64,000 nucleotides of DNA from Fragilaria crotonensis (GCA_022925895.1 JAKSYS010000221.1:1-64000); one strand, 5' to 3'. Shown: positions 22,397 through 34,469, numbered from the stretch's first letter. The notes: generated from the letters alone by a model not told the origin. Numbers and translations: made by a program.

Positions 22397-23333
22397 GGAA
22401 CAAATTAGCACTATGCTGTGGTATGGGAGGAACTAAATTACCTTTTTGGGTTGGTAATCGGCTTTTCCGATCGCCTAATTCCCCTGTCTCGCGATCATGG
22501 AACACTTAACTCAGCTCACTGCTGATACTGCCGCCTATACAACAATTGCCATACCTGGTACTAGTACCATGATGTGTGTATCAGATGAATGTTGTGAGTT
22601 TTTTTAGTCCCGGGAGGGCAGGTGAGCAGCAAAGTAATCTACGATACCGATTATATTTTATACATACATGTAGGCTCGCTTGGAAGTCTCATTCCTCTAA
22701 ATTCCATATCAAACAACGGCCAGAAACGTTGCGCCAAGATGTCAAACCCAAACGAAATCATACGCGAAGTGTACACTCCGAGTAGAGCTATTAGCATAAT
22801 TGCGTGCGAGCAACAAATTGCAATTGTTTGACTCGACTTGGACAACAAAAAACGACGACCATCACCCGCCTCACCTCGTTGAACCGCACATTGGCGGCAG
22901 ACTCCACACCTCCACAGCATAACAAGAATTGAGGCCGTGAGGAGGCAAAGGCAACTACGGTGAGATGAAGCAAACGAGCTCCTCAAAAGTCGATGCACAT
23001 GAAATCTGGCTTGGGAAGCTGTAAAGTTTTAGAGTTGCGCGGCCATCGTGTCCTTGACAACTGGGTTTGATGCGCATCAAACGGTGGGCACTCCCCCCAC
23101 ACCGACGTGCACTTCAAAACAGCACTGTGCCGTAACTACGGGCACAACGCATTCCGAAGGTTCGTAGACAAACGATTTTCACCGTTGCGTGTGCCAGTTC
23201 CGCTGCGAGGCGAGTCATGACACATGCGCGTGCCTGTCACATTTCGTAGCCCAACTTGTAACAAAGAGGTTTGAATGAGTAGAATGATCTAGTAGCAATT
23301 ACGGAATGCATCAAAATGAAGTCGCGATCCTCT
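22397..23333. other. Spacer, no gene supported
   Basis: About 940 bp. A 115-codon minus-strand frame near 22651-22998 starts with GTG and shows no family features, so I do not call it. No repeat or RNA gene recognised. Confidence 0.45.
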
Positions 23334-25151
23334 CTAGTGACTGGACATGCCAACAGCTCCCTTGAAGGCTTCATCAATAACCTCGGACAGAGTAGGGTGA
23401 GTGTGGACCATCATGGACAATTCCTGAACAGTAGTTCCAGCAGAAACAGCATTGGCACATTCTTGGATAAGGTCAGCGGCGTGGATTCCAATAATATGGA
23501 CCGCCACAACCTTGCCTGTATCCTTATTGAAGAGCACCTTGGCAATACCATTGCCCTCTCCCTCGGCCAACGCCTTGGAATTCGCCCTGAAATTTCCTTG
23601 CGACTTTCCAAGAGTCCATCCCTCCTTGGCTGCCCGTTCGATGCACTGCTCTTCAGTCGGACCGACCATGGCAATTTCTGGATGTGTGAAGCACGCGGCT
23701 GGCACGGCCTCATGATTGACTACATGCTCTCGTCCGCAGATATTTTCAATGGCCGAAATGCCCTGGGCCGAAGCGGCATGCGCCAACATCATCTTTCCAT
23801 TGGCATCACCGATGCAGTACAGGTGCGGAATCAAGTCTCCGCCGTCATGCTTGGTCAAGACTTGCATCTTTTCATTGACGGCAACAAAGCCGCGGTTTGT
23901 CTCAATACCCATGGCTTCCAGACCCATGTCCTTTGTGTTGGGGACGCGACCTGTGGCAATCATGGCTGCGTCCACTTCGAGAGTTTCAACGTGTTCTCTG
24001 TGATAGTGTTTTCACCAAGCAATGAGTGAGGTGAGGTATTCAGGACAAAAGTATGATGGCAGAGGATCTCAAGGCAACCACTCACTTGGTCTTGGCATCA
24101 ATCATCTTGATTGTGACAGGCTTCTTTCCTGGAATACCCGGAGTAACTTCGGAGGCAAAGACTCCAGTACGGTAGTCAATTGGTCGGTCGCGGATTAACA
24201 GTCGCTCGGCTTGCTTCGCAATTTCGCGATCAAAGGTGGGCATGATGTTGTCCAACGCCTCGATGAATGTAACTTCGGATCCGAGTGCCGTGTACACGTC
24301 GGAGAATTCCAATCCAATGTATCCGGATCCGATAATGGCGACCCACTCGGGAACGAATTGCAATTCGAGGGCGCCGTCTGATGTGTAGACAGTCTTTTCG
24401 TCAACTTGGATGCCGGGTGGGACGAACGGGATGGATCCTGGTGCGAGTAGTATGTCCTGTGTGCGATTGAGTATGGTTTGGTGTGATGGATGGTGAGAAT
24501 GAGACAAGTTGGGTGACAACGAGAGAGCGATGCATGATTTCTGGTGGAGTGTATGGTATGACTTACCTTGGCTGTGTACACCTTTCCAGTGACTGAATCC
24601 TTGATCTCGTGAGGGTTTCCAGTCAGAATGCCGCGTCCTTCAATGACGGTGACACCCAAACCGATCAAACTCGACTCCAAATTTCCCTTGACTCGATTCG
24701 CCAAATTCTTGGCATGCGCAGCAATTCCCTCTCTATCAAACTCTACAGTCCCCTCCACTCGAATTCCCATATCCTTCAAATGCGATTCGGCCTTCATGTC
24801 TCTGACACGTCCGGATGCGGCAAGGAGGGCCTTACTGGGGACACATCCTCGATTGACGCAGGTGCCACCCACATCACCACCAGAAAACACGGCAGTCGAG
24901 AGCGACTGTCCGCGTGCGTGAAGGGCGGCTCCGTGGCCTCCCACACCGCAACCAATAATGGCAACGTCGAAATCGAAAGTTGTTGGTGTTGTAGACATGG
25001 CAAGTGAAGACGACGATGGTCCTGCATAACTGTATCGTCTCAGGTGTCCATTTGTTGTTGACAGTTTCTGAAGTGGAGAAAAAGCATCACACTGATATGT
25101 TGTTCCAGCTACGGCAATGAGGAGGGCGACGGCAATGCGGAAGACTGCCAT
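23334..25151 (-). CDS. DLD: Plastid dihydrolipoyl dehydrogenase (E3 of pyruvate dehydrogenase)
   Basis: Exons 25151-24567, 24456-24086 and 23997-23334 with clean GT-AG borders give 539 residues. The enzyme reoxidises dihydrolipoamide with NAD+ through FAD and a disulfide. Residues 1-23 are a signal peptide ending Cys-Asp-Ala before Phe24-Ser25, the diatom cleavage motif for import into the complex plastid, followed by a Ser-rich transit peptide. The FAD site Ile-Ile-Gly-Cys-Gly-Val-Gly-Gly is near residue 65-72. The redox disulfide is Cys98/Cys103 in Gly-Gly-Thr-Cys...Gly-Cys-Val-Pro-Ser-Lys. The NAD site (Ile-Gly-Ser-Gly-Tyr-Ile-Gly) is in exon 2, and the catalytic His-Thr-His-Pro-Thr-Leu-Ser-Glu near the C-terminus. 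In the plastid it supplies acetyl-CoA for fatty-acid synthesis. Confidence 0.92.
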
Positions 25152-25921
25152 GGTGTTATTGTTTGTTGTTGATGACGGTGTCAAAGAATGTTGATGTCGC
25201 TGTTGATCCAACAAAATGTGATTGTGAGGGCAGCAACATCTCATACATCTCGTAATCGAATGACGACGACGACAGCCCAAGAACCAGTTTGATGAACTAC
25301 GTCATTTTACTCATGAGCGTTTCGTATCTTCCGCGATGGTGTCAACCGAAACGGTGAGGAGTAGTATACTGCATCGCACGTCGTACTCGATGTACGGTAC
25401 TCGTACTTGTACAACAATACATGTACCAAACATATTGTTGTATGTGAAGAAATCATTCATATCTGAATATATCATATATATATGAAGTGTGAACTTGAAA
25501 GTGACACAAGCGTGAATGGCACTCGCTACTCGCTACTGTAGTACTAGAGTGTTAGGATTACAGTAGTTGCATATACTGTATTGGATCAGTGGTTTACCGG
25601 TACTGTACTACTTTAGTATACTACCGTATTCGGTAATGTGCTGGTTACTGTTGATGAACAGTATGGGGACATCGCATGCAGCGTATACAAAGCACGGAAT
25701 GACATCTCTCCCACTTCACTTCCGCAATTAACGCCACGAACACGATCGCAATCAACGCATTCGACTTGGAAGATCGTAAGGCAGAAGGTGTCATCAGTAT
25801 TACTACAATCAATACAACTCTCACCTGGATCTCAAGACTGCCTAACTGCAACAAATAAATCCACATTTTACGCAATTGAAGACTTCTCTGCCTAGAAATT
25901 TTTGCAGAATCACGCTGCACC
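25152..25921. other. Divergent promoter region between DLD and HGD
   Basis: 770 bp upstream of both genes. GTAC-rich and palindromic words cluster at 25360-25440 and 25530-25640, and there is an AT repeat at 25470-25482. No coding sequence recognised; both promoters must lie here. Confidence 0.5.
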
Positions 25922-27436
25922 ATGAACCCACCAGTGGTAGTCGACAAGGACGAGAACAAAGTCAGAAGTTCCAACGAGACCGATATAAAATACAAAAGCA
26001 GAAGCAACAACCACAATCTAGTCCACGAAGATGGAATTTATTATCAAACTGGATTTGGAAATTCCTTTGAATCTGAATTGCTACCGGACGCTTTGCCCCG
26101 CGGTCGTAACAATCCACGGTTTGTACCTTACGGACTATACGCCGAACAGCTGAGTGGGACGGCCTTCACTCTCCCACGATATATCAATCGACGCACTTGG
26201 CTTTATCGCATCCAACCCGGCGTGACAGGATCCGCCCACAGCGACTTTGTACTGGCGGACAACCTTCGTTTATTTGGGTCTGCAACGTCTACGGCTGCCT
26301 CCGTGGACGACACACAGCAGGCAAATCCGAATCCAATGCGGTGGAAGCCCTTTCCTTTTTGTGAACGCGATAGCAGCACTTCATTTATTTCAGGACTCAA
26401 GTTGTTGCTCTCCAGTGGGTCACCCGAAGCCAAATCCGGATTGGCCATATATATGTATTCCTTCGACCGGAGTATGAAAGACGAGTATTTCTACAATTCT
26501 GATGGTGATTTCCTTATCGTAGCTCAAACTGGATCGCTCCGAATTCATACTGAATTGGGCAGACTTATCATACATCAGCATGAAGTGTGTGTCATCCCTC
26601 GCGGAATGGTCTTCTCAGTACTCCTCAACGACGAGACCGATCCGCCAACCCGGGGATACGTCTTGGAAACGTACGCAGGGCACTTTCAATTGCCGGAACT
26701 GGGACCGATAGGATCCAATGGGCTAGCCAATGCCCGGGACTTTTATCACCCAACCGCATGGTGCATTTCGTCCCAGACAGATTACAACCGCTCCTGCACA
26801 GTCTTTACAAAATTCGGTGGTCGTCTCTGGGTCCGCCAAGCACCTCACTCACCTTTCAACGTCGTCGCATGGCATGGTAATTATGTCCCCTTCAAATACA
26901 ATTTGAATCGATTCTGTGCCGTCAATTCCGTCACCTACGACCACATAGATCCCAGCATCTACACAGTCCTCACTTGCCCCAGTCCTGGTGGCGGCGAACC
27001 CCTCGCAGACTTTGTCGTATTCCCCCACCGCATCTTGGCTACGGACGACAATACCCTGCGTCCACCTTGGTTCCATCGCAACACCATGTCCGAATTCATG
27101 GGCCTCCTGTCCGGCACGTACGATGCCAAAACAGGTGAGGGCTTTTCTCCTGGTGGTGCGTCGTGGCATCCGTGCATGGCACCGCATGGACCCGATGCGG
27201 AATCGTACCACAAGGCCGTCAAGGCGGGAGATGACAACCAACCATTGCAGCCGGTGGCATATCGAGGAGGAATCGCGTTCATGTTTGAAACAACGTGTCA
27301 GATGCGGGTCAGCGAGTATGCATTGACTCATGCTACTAGGGATACCACTTACGCAAAAGATTGTTGGTCGGGGTTGAAGGATGCCTTTACGGGATGGGAA
27401 TTGTTGCGGAAGCGAGAAACAGATCAAGAGGAATAG
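25922..27436 (+). CDS. HGD: Homogentisate 1,2-dioxygenase
   Basis: Single intact exon, 504 residues from ATG at 25922. It opens the ring of homogentisate to maleylacetoacetate in tyrosine and phenylalanine breakdown. It competes with plastid tocopherol and plastoquinone synthesis for the same substrate. The iron ligands are recognisable: His385 and Glu391 in Phe-His-Arg-Asn-Thr-Met-Ser-Glu-Phe-Met-Gly, and His422 in Ala-Pro-His-Gly-Pro-Asp. Spacing matches the human enzyme within one residue. The N-terminus has about 40 extra polar residues before the conserved Tyr-Gln-Thr-Gly-Phe-Gly-Asn start. There is also a short insert near residues 118-140, which explains the length above the usual 440-450. 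No targeting signal; probably cytosolic. Confidence 0.95.
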   Translation: MNPPVVVDKDENKVRSSNETDIKYKSRSNNHNLVHEDGIYYQTGFGNSFESELLPDALPRGRNNPRFVPYGLYAEQLSGTAFTLPRYINRRTWLYRIQPGVTGSAHSDFVLADNLRLFGSATSTAASVDDTQQANPNPMRWKPFPFCERDSSTSFISGLKLLLSSGSPEAKSGLAIYMYSFDRSMKDEYFYNSDGDFLIVAQTGSLRIHTELGRLIIHQHEVCVIPRGMVFSVLLNDETDPPTRGYVLETYAGHFQLPELGPIGSNGLANARDFYHPTAWCISSQTDYNRSCTVFTKFGGRLWVRQAPHSPFNVVAWHGNYVPFKYNLNRFCAVNSVTYDHIDPSIYTVLTCPSPGGGEPLADFVVFPHRILATDDNTLRPPWFHRNTMSEFMGLLSGTYDAKTGEGFSPGGASWHPCMAPHGPDAESYHKAVKAGDDNQPLQPVAYRGGIAFMFETTCQMRVSEYALTHATRDTTYAKDCWSGLKDAFTGWELLRKRETDQEE

Positions 27437-27912
27437 AGTGTGCTGGCTGGAGTCAAGCTGTATGTGTATGGTTTGCAGGAGAATTCGACCAGGTAGTGAC
27501 TATTCTGAATTATAGTTCTAGTAGAGTCTATGATATGTTCGAGCGAATGTTGCAATTGGACTACCATGATGGTAATCGTTCTCCGAGTCGTCTTCACATG
27601 GTCCACTCTTTGGGTAGACATGGAGACTTCAGACTACAGACTATAGAATACAAGTAGACTAAGTGTACTACTAGTACTACCGGTAGAAGAGACAACAGAA
27701 TCGGTTTTTGATCCTCACTGTGCACTGTGCAGTGCAATGCACCAGCGCGGACAGACGTCACGAAGCAAACAGGCGTTTTAACCGTCTTTTCACGTGGAAT
27801 GAAGTAGCAAATCCTGAAGCCGTTATAAACTTAGTGTGATTCAAAAATCAAAATCCTACAATATCTCTGCTCTTTCAACGACGAAAAACACAGAAGTTCA
27901 CACCACACACTC
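27437..27912. other. Spacer between HGD and RAD52
   Basis: 476 bp. Holds a short GTAC/ctagtac-rich patch at 27660-27690 and the RAD52 promoter. Nothing else recognised. Confidence 0.5.
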
Positions 27913-29320
27913 ATGGATGCGATGTCCTCCGAGGAGCTTGACGACTCTGAGGACTTTCTGAAGGCTGTCATTGAGTCTTATAAGCCTCCCGGCACTGCCT
28001 CAGGGATCACCAATAACGTTCATCATCCACAGCATCTGTTAGCGCCATGTGAAGAAACGGAATGGGTTCGAAATCACGATGGAAGCATTCTGCTAGATCA
28101 CAACGGCATCCCACTGTCCGTCGCCCGTCTATTGGCCACCAAACCCTTGCGGCACGAACTCTCCTGTCGTCCTGGACCTGGAAATCGGAAACTCACGTAC
28201 CTTTCCGGCGAGGCCGTCACTCGAACTCTGAACGATGCGTTTGGATTTGACGGATGGAATTTGGAAATTCTCTCCACGACAAGGGAGCACATGGCCGAAT
28301 CCAAGGACGGAAAGGTTGCCGTCGCCTACACGGCACGGGTCCGTGTTACGCATCGAAAGTCAGGAACGTACAAGGAAGATTGTGGCGCGGGGGATGCGAT
28401 CGATCGGACGGCAGGAACGGCGATTGCCAACGCTCTCAAGGCGAGCATCACAGATGCCATGAAACGGGCAGCAAGGCATTTCGGAGATAAATTGGGAAAT
28501 TCGTTGTATCAAGGCACATTCAGTATCAACAAGGCGCCGAATACGTTGCAGCAAGCGTTGGATCAGTACGCCATTGATCGAGCAAATACTAAGTTCGGAG
28601 TGCCGACCAATCAGGCTTGGCCTTCTCTTCGGGAGAGCTCTACTGTAGTGGTCAAGACGGCTGCTTCGCCGCCGATTGTAAAGGTGCATCCTATCAAGGA
28701 AACAGTGCCTGTTCAGAACGTCTACCGAAAAGTCGACCCATGTAAGCTGGTAGCGCCAATTCCGAATGCGGGACCTCCTTCTCAAAATGCGTACCAAACG
28801 AAAGCAGCGATACCGCCTCAAGTACGACAGGAGTCACGCAACCATGACAATGTCGCAATCTTGCCCGTGCCCAATAGTGCTGTTGCTTCAGGCCCTGTTC
28901 ACGTGAAACCAACATCATTGCGGACACCCGTGCATGCAATGCCTTCAAAGTTGGTCACGCTCCAACCTACTCCAGCAACAGGGATGTCGTCTATCCCGGC
29001 GGTGACGCCAGGAACCATGCAACCGCCTCAAACACCCGGACAGCGACTTCTCGAGCAACCTCTTTGGATTAAAAGCTGGGCAAGGGTCTCAGTCTTTCCT
29101 TAGCAATTTGGAAAATCAGCAACCATTTAGCACCGATGATGTCAACAGGCCTGGAACGTCAACTGGCTTGCACCAGCAGCAGACACACGCCCAAAGTTCT
29201 GGTAGTGGTCCATTTGCGGGCAAGAAGCGAGACAGCGATGCCGTTCAATCCCACGACGATGCGCCGATAAAACGACCGACTGTCACGCCAATCCATCGTG
29301 TTAGCAACCCGTATGCATAA
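27913..29320 (+). CDS. RAD52: RAD52 recombination and strand-annealing protein, C-terminus frameshifted
   Basis: Starts at ATG 27913. RAD52 anneals complementary single strands and loads recombinase during homologous repair in the nucleus. The conserved N-terminal annealing domain spans about residues 75-220: Leu-Thr-Tyr-Leu-Ser-Gly near the start, Phe-Gly-Phe-Asp-Gly-Trp, and the Cys-Gly-Ala-Gly-Asp-Ala...Ala-Ile-Ala-Asn-Ala-Leu-Lys helix. The rest is Pro/Ala/Thr-rich and disordered. The first frame stops at 29103. The next frame, open through 29320, continues with similar composition and a basic C-terminal Lys-Lys-Arg patch. A one-base shift near 29030-29040 (CCC-GG) would join them. The annealing domain is unaffected either way. 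Confidence 0.88.
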
Positions 29321-29408
29321 CGCTGCATGCATATGTTCGAGCACCGCTACGCCAACAGGCTGCGTGACACGACTCTGACTATGTATAGGATAAGTCTAGT
29401 AAACAAAT

Positions 29409-31391
29409 TTAGAACAACGAGAAGTCGAGCGATATCTTTGGCGGCGAGGAAGGACGACATTTCATTTGCACGGCGTCTTCTGGACTGACACTACCAGCTG
29501 CCACTTGCTGCGCCAAACTCGGTGACAAGGCCGACAAAGGATCAGCCACTGGCCCTGACCGTGGAATCACGATCATCATAGCTTCAGCTGCCTTGGACTC
29601 GGGCCAGAACGAGTCCATATTCTCCTTCAAAAATTCGATCCACGCTGGCCATTGATCCCTTCGCACACACTCCATGGGGCATTTACCCTGTTTGTCTTCC
29701 ATCAGCACCTGGATGGGATCCCGTTCCAGAATGCCTCTCGCCATTTGGTCCGAGAATTTCCCGGCCCACGCCAAATGGTGCAGCGCTGTCCGCCCAAAGG
29801 AGTCGCACACGCGCAGATCGCAGCCGTGCTCCAAAAAGACGGAAAAGACGCTGTAATCGGCTCGCTTGCAAATGAGACTCAAGATGGCGTCGCCAAATTG
29901 ATTGCAAGGGTTGGGACTTAGGCCGCAGCCAAGCAGTTTGGAGATTGTTTCCGTGTCGCAGTTGTTGACGGCTTGGACCAGGTGGGTGCCAAAGGAAGCC
30001 AATTGGAGGGGAGTGGGATCGGTGTGGTATCCACCTTCTTCGCAGGAGATGCGCTCGGTCGAATAGCCGCGGTTGCGAAGCATATCCGTAAGATACCGGT
30101 GTGGAGAAACGTCAGCGTTGGCAGAGGAGGTGATTATGGGCTTTGGCTTCTTCTCCACTCGTCCACAGGAAGCCTTGTGCACGACTGGCTTCGTCTTGGG
30201 CACTTGGGAAGACTTGGGATCGTCCGCCGGAGAATGGCGTGCGGAAAGCACCGGAGAAACTGGAGCTGGGTCCTGTTGTGGCGCTTGGATTGGGACTTGG
30301 TTTTCCAGTCGGTTTGATGGGACCGTATCCGCAGATGCTGATTTCGAGCAGGGAAGCTCTGGAAAGAGAACAGCCGAGTCGCGAGACTGCACAGCAGAGT
30401 TAAGAAAGAATCTTGCGTCATGATTTGAAGGAATCTGAACCGGAACCTGACCTACCCGCCTGCTTTCCAGAAGGCCACTCATATAAGTCGATGATGCCTG
30501 CATTGCTTGCAGAAGCACTTTTCCGGCATCAGCGAGAGTGGGATCCTGTAACGCCTCCTCTATGGTATCCATGCATTCTTTCATCTTTTGTTTGGGGTTT
30601 TCTTCTGTCTTCGACTTTTGAGTGTCAGGCATCTGGACTAGTGGAAGGAGCATACCTTGACTCGTCACAGAGCGCATCTCACTCACGAAACCCGTTCGAG
30701 GCATGTTGACTGTTGTCGACGTCTTAAAGGTATCACAAACTTCCGTGCCAAGCGACGACACAGGAGCCGGATGCATTTCGTTCGTCCATGTAGAATTTGA
30801 TGAAACTTGATATGGCATTTGTTGTTGGCAGTATTGGGGTTGGTTTTTCTCGGCATGGTCATTTGGAGAATAGTAAGATAACATGTTCGGGTTGCCCTGC
30901 GACTGGTGGGTCCACATAGCATTATATTGGGCTTGAATCGGTTCCTGCGCATTCTGGAAAGTTTCGACTGATTGAGCTTGCTGAGGCTGTTGGTGAATCT
31001 GGTTCTGATGTGGCATTGGAACAGGGACGAACTGCTGGACTTGGACATACTGAACGGGCATCACCATCGGCTGCTGTGGCTGCTGCTGCTGCTGTTGTAG
31101 TTGCTGTTGTTGATAAAAATGATACTGTAGCTGTTGCTGGTGTTGTTGCTGCTGAAGCTGCTGGTGGCGTTGCTGTTGCTGTTGTAGCAGCTGCTGCTGC
31201 TGCGCCATGACATTCTGCATGGATTGAAACGCCATGCCTTGACTGGTGTGGAATGTCTGCATTTGCACGTTATTGTTCGCCGGTTGACACTGGCCCCCGA
31301 CATTCATCCCCAGATTACTTTCTCCATGATTCTGCGAAACAGAGAGCTGTGGCGTCGAGGAAGAAGCGTTTTGACTCGTCGTTTGTGTCAT
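29409..31391 (-). CDS. Ankyrin-repeat protein with polyglutamine region
   Basis: ATG at 31391 gives 660 residues in one exon. An upstream in-frame GTG adds 55 residues, and a possible short first exon starting near 31639 (ATGACGTCGGAAGAAG then GTGAGA) cannot be excluded. Residues 60-140 are dominated by Gln runs, and the middle is disordered and Pro/Ser-rich. The C-terminal third begins with Leu-Arg-Asn-Arg-Gly-Tyr-Ser-Thr and continues through about three ankyrin repeats (Gly-Leu-Ser-Pro-Asn-Pro-Cys-Asn-Gln-Phe-Gly-Asp, then Phe-Gly-Arg-Thr-Ala-Leu-His-His). It ends in a Trp-rich segment with Phe-Trp-Pro. The same C-terminal block occurs in 56936-58485. PolyQ plus ankyrin suggests a regulatory or scaffold role, but this is inference. 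Confidence 0.8.
   Translation of the reverse strand: MTQTTSQNASSSTPQLSVSQNHGESNLGMNVGGQCQPANNNVQMQTFHTSQGMAFQSMQNVMAQQQQLLQQQQQRHQQLQQQQHQQQLQYHFYQQQQLQQQQQQPQQPMVMPVQYVQVQQFVPVPMPHQNQIHQQPQQAQSVETFQNAQEPIQAQYNAMWTHQSQGNPNMLSYYSPNDHAEKNQPQYCQQQMPYQVSSNSTWTNEMHPAPVSSLGTEVCDTFKTSTTVNMPRTGFVSEMRSVTSQGMLLPLVQMPDTQKSKTEENPKQKMKECMDTIEEALQDPTLADAGKVLLQAMQASSTYMSGLLESRRVGQVPVQIPSNHDARFFLNSAVQSRDSAVLFPELPCSKSASADTVPSNRLENQVPIQAPQQDPAPVSPVLSARHSPADDPKSSQVPKTKPVVHKASCGRVEKKPKPIITSSANADVSPHRYLTDMLRNRGYSTERISCEEGGYHTDPTPLQLASFGTHLVQAVNNCDTETISKLLGCGLSPNPCNQFGDAILSLICKRADYSVFSVFLEHGCDLRVCDSFGRTALHHLAWAGKFSDQMARGILERDPIQVLMEDKQGKCPMECVRRDQWPAWIEFLKENMDSFWPESKAAEAMMIVIPRSGPVADPLSALSPSLAQQVAAGSVSPEDAVQMKCRPSSPPKISLDFSLF
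31070..31203 (-). repeat. CAG/CAA repeat encoding polyglutamine
   Basis: Imperfect trinucleotide array (ctg/ttg on the plus strand) inside the ankyrin gene. It gives Gln runs broken by His, Leu and Tyr. Such arrays change length readily between strains. Confidence 0.85.
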
Positions 31392-34300
31392 CGTCGTCGT
31401 CGTCCTGATGAATGTATGGCGATTGGGTATGGATGGCGAGACAAGCGGTGATAGATTCGTGACAAATAATCCCGTTTCGCGCGCCAGCTGCTTTGAAAAA
31501 TCTGCTGAGGTTCGGTGGAATTGTGTCGCACCATTCCCCAGAGGAAACGACCACACCGGTGACAGTCATCAGACACGATGAAAGGTTGTTGAACGAAAAA
31601 GAACGAACGAGGAACTGTTCTCTCACCTTCTTCCGACGTCATAGTGTAGTCGGCGAAGCCATAATCTCGATGTCGGAATGTCGTACATCCATAAGGGTAA
31701 AACCCTGCGAGTGTATGCAAGCTACTTGTACGGTAACACAGATCTCTTCCCGCACCTTCTACATGCAATTTATACCAAGAGGAAGCGATGCCTTTTCGGA
31801 GCTTCCGGACCTTGACTTAGTTCCAGTTCAGTCGAGGAACTTTGTACCAGTGTGTCTGGTAACGGAGGCAGTTCAACAGGGCTCCAACAATTGCCAGGTA
31901 CCGAGTTCGACGTAGAGGCCACATGCAACGTCCTGGATTTCCGAAAGTGCGACAAGTGACTCCGATCATACTTAGATATTTGAGGACATTGTGAAACGAC
32001 GAAAAATCCTTCCGATGCCAATGGTGTGACAAAAAATCACGTTCTTAAAATCGGGAGGCCGTGTATGTCCCCTAATCGAGCCGATCGAGCTTTTCTAAAT
32101 AAATGGACTCCATAAATTATATCGCAAATCAAGTTGCACATCAACTTTACCTACAGTATGGCAGGTTTCACCCTGAACCATCCTCGCGTATATCCAGGTA
32201 AGATACATACCACGATCACAAAACGCCATAGTAAATCTTCCGCGAAATTGTTCGGTCATCAGAATGATGCTGTTGCCATCATTGTATCATCATCAATCAT
32301 CACAATCACACTGGTACGCTTGTGAACAGCACTGTTGACAGTAGCTTCGTAGTGACTAACCCAGGTCTTCTGAACCTACCTATTCTTGCCAGAAGAAGCT
32401 GCTTCAGTACACGAAGAAGGTGGTATGTTACAAGCGAGTGGAACTCCAGCTCGGAGCTGTGGCATGCGGATTCTTCAAAAGTACGTTTACATCCATTCAT
32501 TCGCAAGCTCCCTGAAGCAGCAGCCCCACTGGAACTACCATCATTGAAAAAGAGTTTAACCAGAATGGAGCACAACAGGAGTGTGCAAACACTGGCTCCT
32601 GAGCTTGCAAATGAAGGTCTTTTGAGAACCGACGACATCCTAGGCTGGCCACAAGATTGAGCATGCTGTCATCATCATGATCATCATCGAGAATCACAAA
32701 CAACGCTATCAAGTATTCAGAGTACAACCGGCTGTTGTATTCCAAGAACCACTAGCTACAATATTCTTTCCATCATCAAGCAGCAGGCTTGATGTTGGCC
32801 ATGAATCTGCTAAACCCACGCCTCTCGTTGGATGATGTCCGTGATCCTGTCCTGCAAAGAATAGTGCATGCGAGAAGCAAAGCCATTGGATGATTGTGTT
32901 CTGCAGCGGAACTCTGATGCAAATTCTTTCTGTATTGTCATCAACTGTTGAATGCTGCGGATAAGTCACGGTTTATTTGTGTTTTTGAACTCTGTTTCTG
33001 GTTGCATGCGAGACAGCAGGCAATCCTCCACTATTGTTTTGAAGTGATGACAGTGATGAACAATAAGCTCTTATTGACAACATCAGCCATGGTACACTTG
33101 TCGTGGTATGATCAAGTTCGTGATGGGTTGACAATTTGGCCCTGTACGAAAGCTGTTCGCGCAATCACAAATGCCTCATCGATTGCCCACATTGTTAGTA
33201 AGTACTAAAATCCTGCTATGAATGCATTCCCAACGCAACTCACTCATGTATCCATAATATGAATTTTATTCTACAGGGGTATGTTCTCCATTAAGACAAA
33301 TGCAACATGATCTATACACGATGTAAATTATCAGCTCGAAGTCACCAGAGGCAGTATCATCATGCCAAACCGAAATGACTCCAACGGTGAAGGCAAGGAT
33401 GCAAGCAAGGATCCGACGCGTGCTTGGAGAGCATTAACGAGAGAGAGAGAGAGCGGGTACATGTGCCATTGCGATGCACGTAAATTGAAGAAGATGACAG
33501 GGGAAGCGACTTTAGTTCATAATTAGCTAGTTCAACTTGGATGCTGTAAGGTACATGAGCCGCACAACAATGAAGGCCTAAAGTAACAATTGATCGGATT
33601 GCCAGGAGATACTAGCAAGACTGTCATTGAAACTGTATAATAGGTTCTACATCCCATTGCAAGTCCAGTTGTGGAGAGGGCTAAACCAACACACAGGTTG
33701 AGAATTCAACAATCTGTATCGGCACATTGTGTTGCATCGCATGGAGGCGACAGCCCTGGCCAAAACCGTGTAAATTTGTGTGTCAGACACGGAGATAGAC
33801 TACCCAGCCTACACAGACCATTGCTTGGGAGTATTTTGAAGGCAACTGTTGGGGCTGGGTAGTTTAAAAGGAGTGCATCTGATGTAAACGACGGCATGCA
33901 ATCTCATTGCGAAACGCTTGCTTTTAGCACGACGATTTAATGCAAAGGTGACGTCATATGAGAACAAATTGCCATCTTATGTACAATATATACCATGTCC
34001 TGCGCCAGGATTCTGGGACGTGAAACCTGCCATACAAAACTCAGACTGCTCCTCTGAGGACAGAAATACCGTACATTGTACCAGTAGCCAGTATAACTCA
34101 GTACTCCCGTACACTATTGCAGGTGAATGGCCGGCTCGATTAGGGGACATACACGGGCTCCCGCCTGGTACGAAAAAAGAAGTGCCGTCCCGGCGTACTG
34201 CAATCGAGGGTTCCGGGGTATGAGAAACATCATGGCTGATAGAATTCTATCATAGAGATTTTCCAATGCTGATAGTATTATCATAGAGGTTTGCTGCTGT

Positions 34301-34464
34301 AATTAGCGATTTCCCGACGTTGCGACTCAGAACCGGTAGTTTCATGCCAAATGGGAATCTCAGATTGATTTCCCCCGTTAGATGAATACAGCAATAAGTT
34401 TACCCATGTTTCAGACCTTTCTCAAATACCAGATTTGTAGCTCTTGCTGGCTCATCCACATAGA
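31392..34464. other. 3 kb spacer without a supported gene
   Basis: Only short frames with no family features. A GA microsatellite lies at 33440-33454 and a duplicated hairpin at 34230-34292. The region ends at the insertion site of copia element 2. I see no RNA gene. Confidence 0.45.
34230..34292. repeat. Two tandem hairpin units
   Basis: The unit gctgatag...tatcatagag(a/g)ttt occurs twice, about 33 bp apart. The first contains a perfect 16-bp palindrome (tgatagaattctatca, 34237-34252); the second has a matching imperfect one (tgatagtattatca). Possibly a degenerate miniature element. Confidence 0.5.
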
Positions 34465-34469
34465 CTGCC

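Noticed and set aside
22651-22998. 115-codon minus-strand frame with a hydrophobic middle
   Set aside because: Starts with GTG, has no family motif and no upstream ATG of its own; probably chance.
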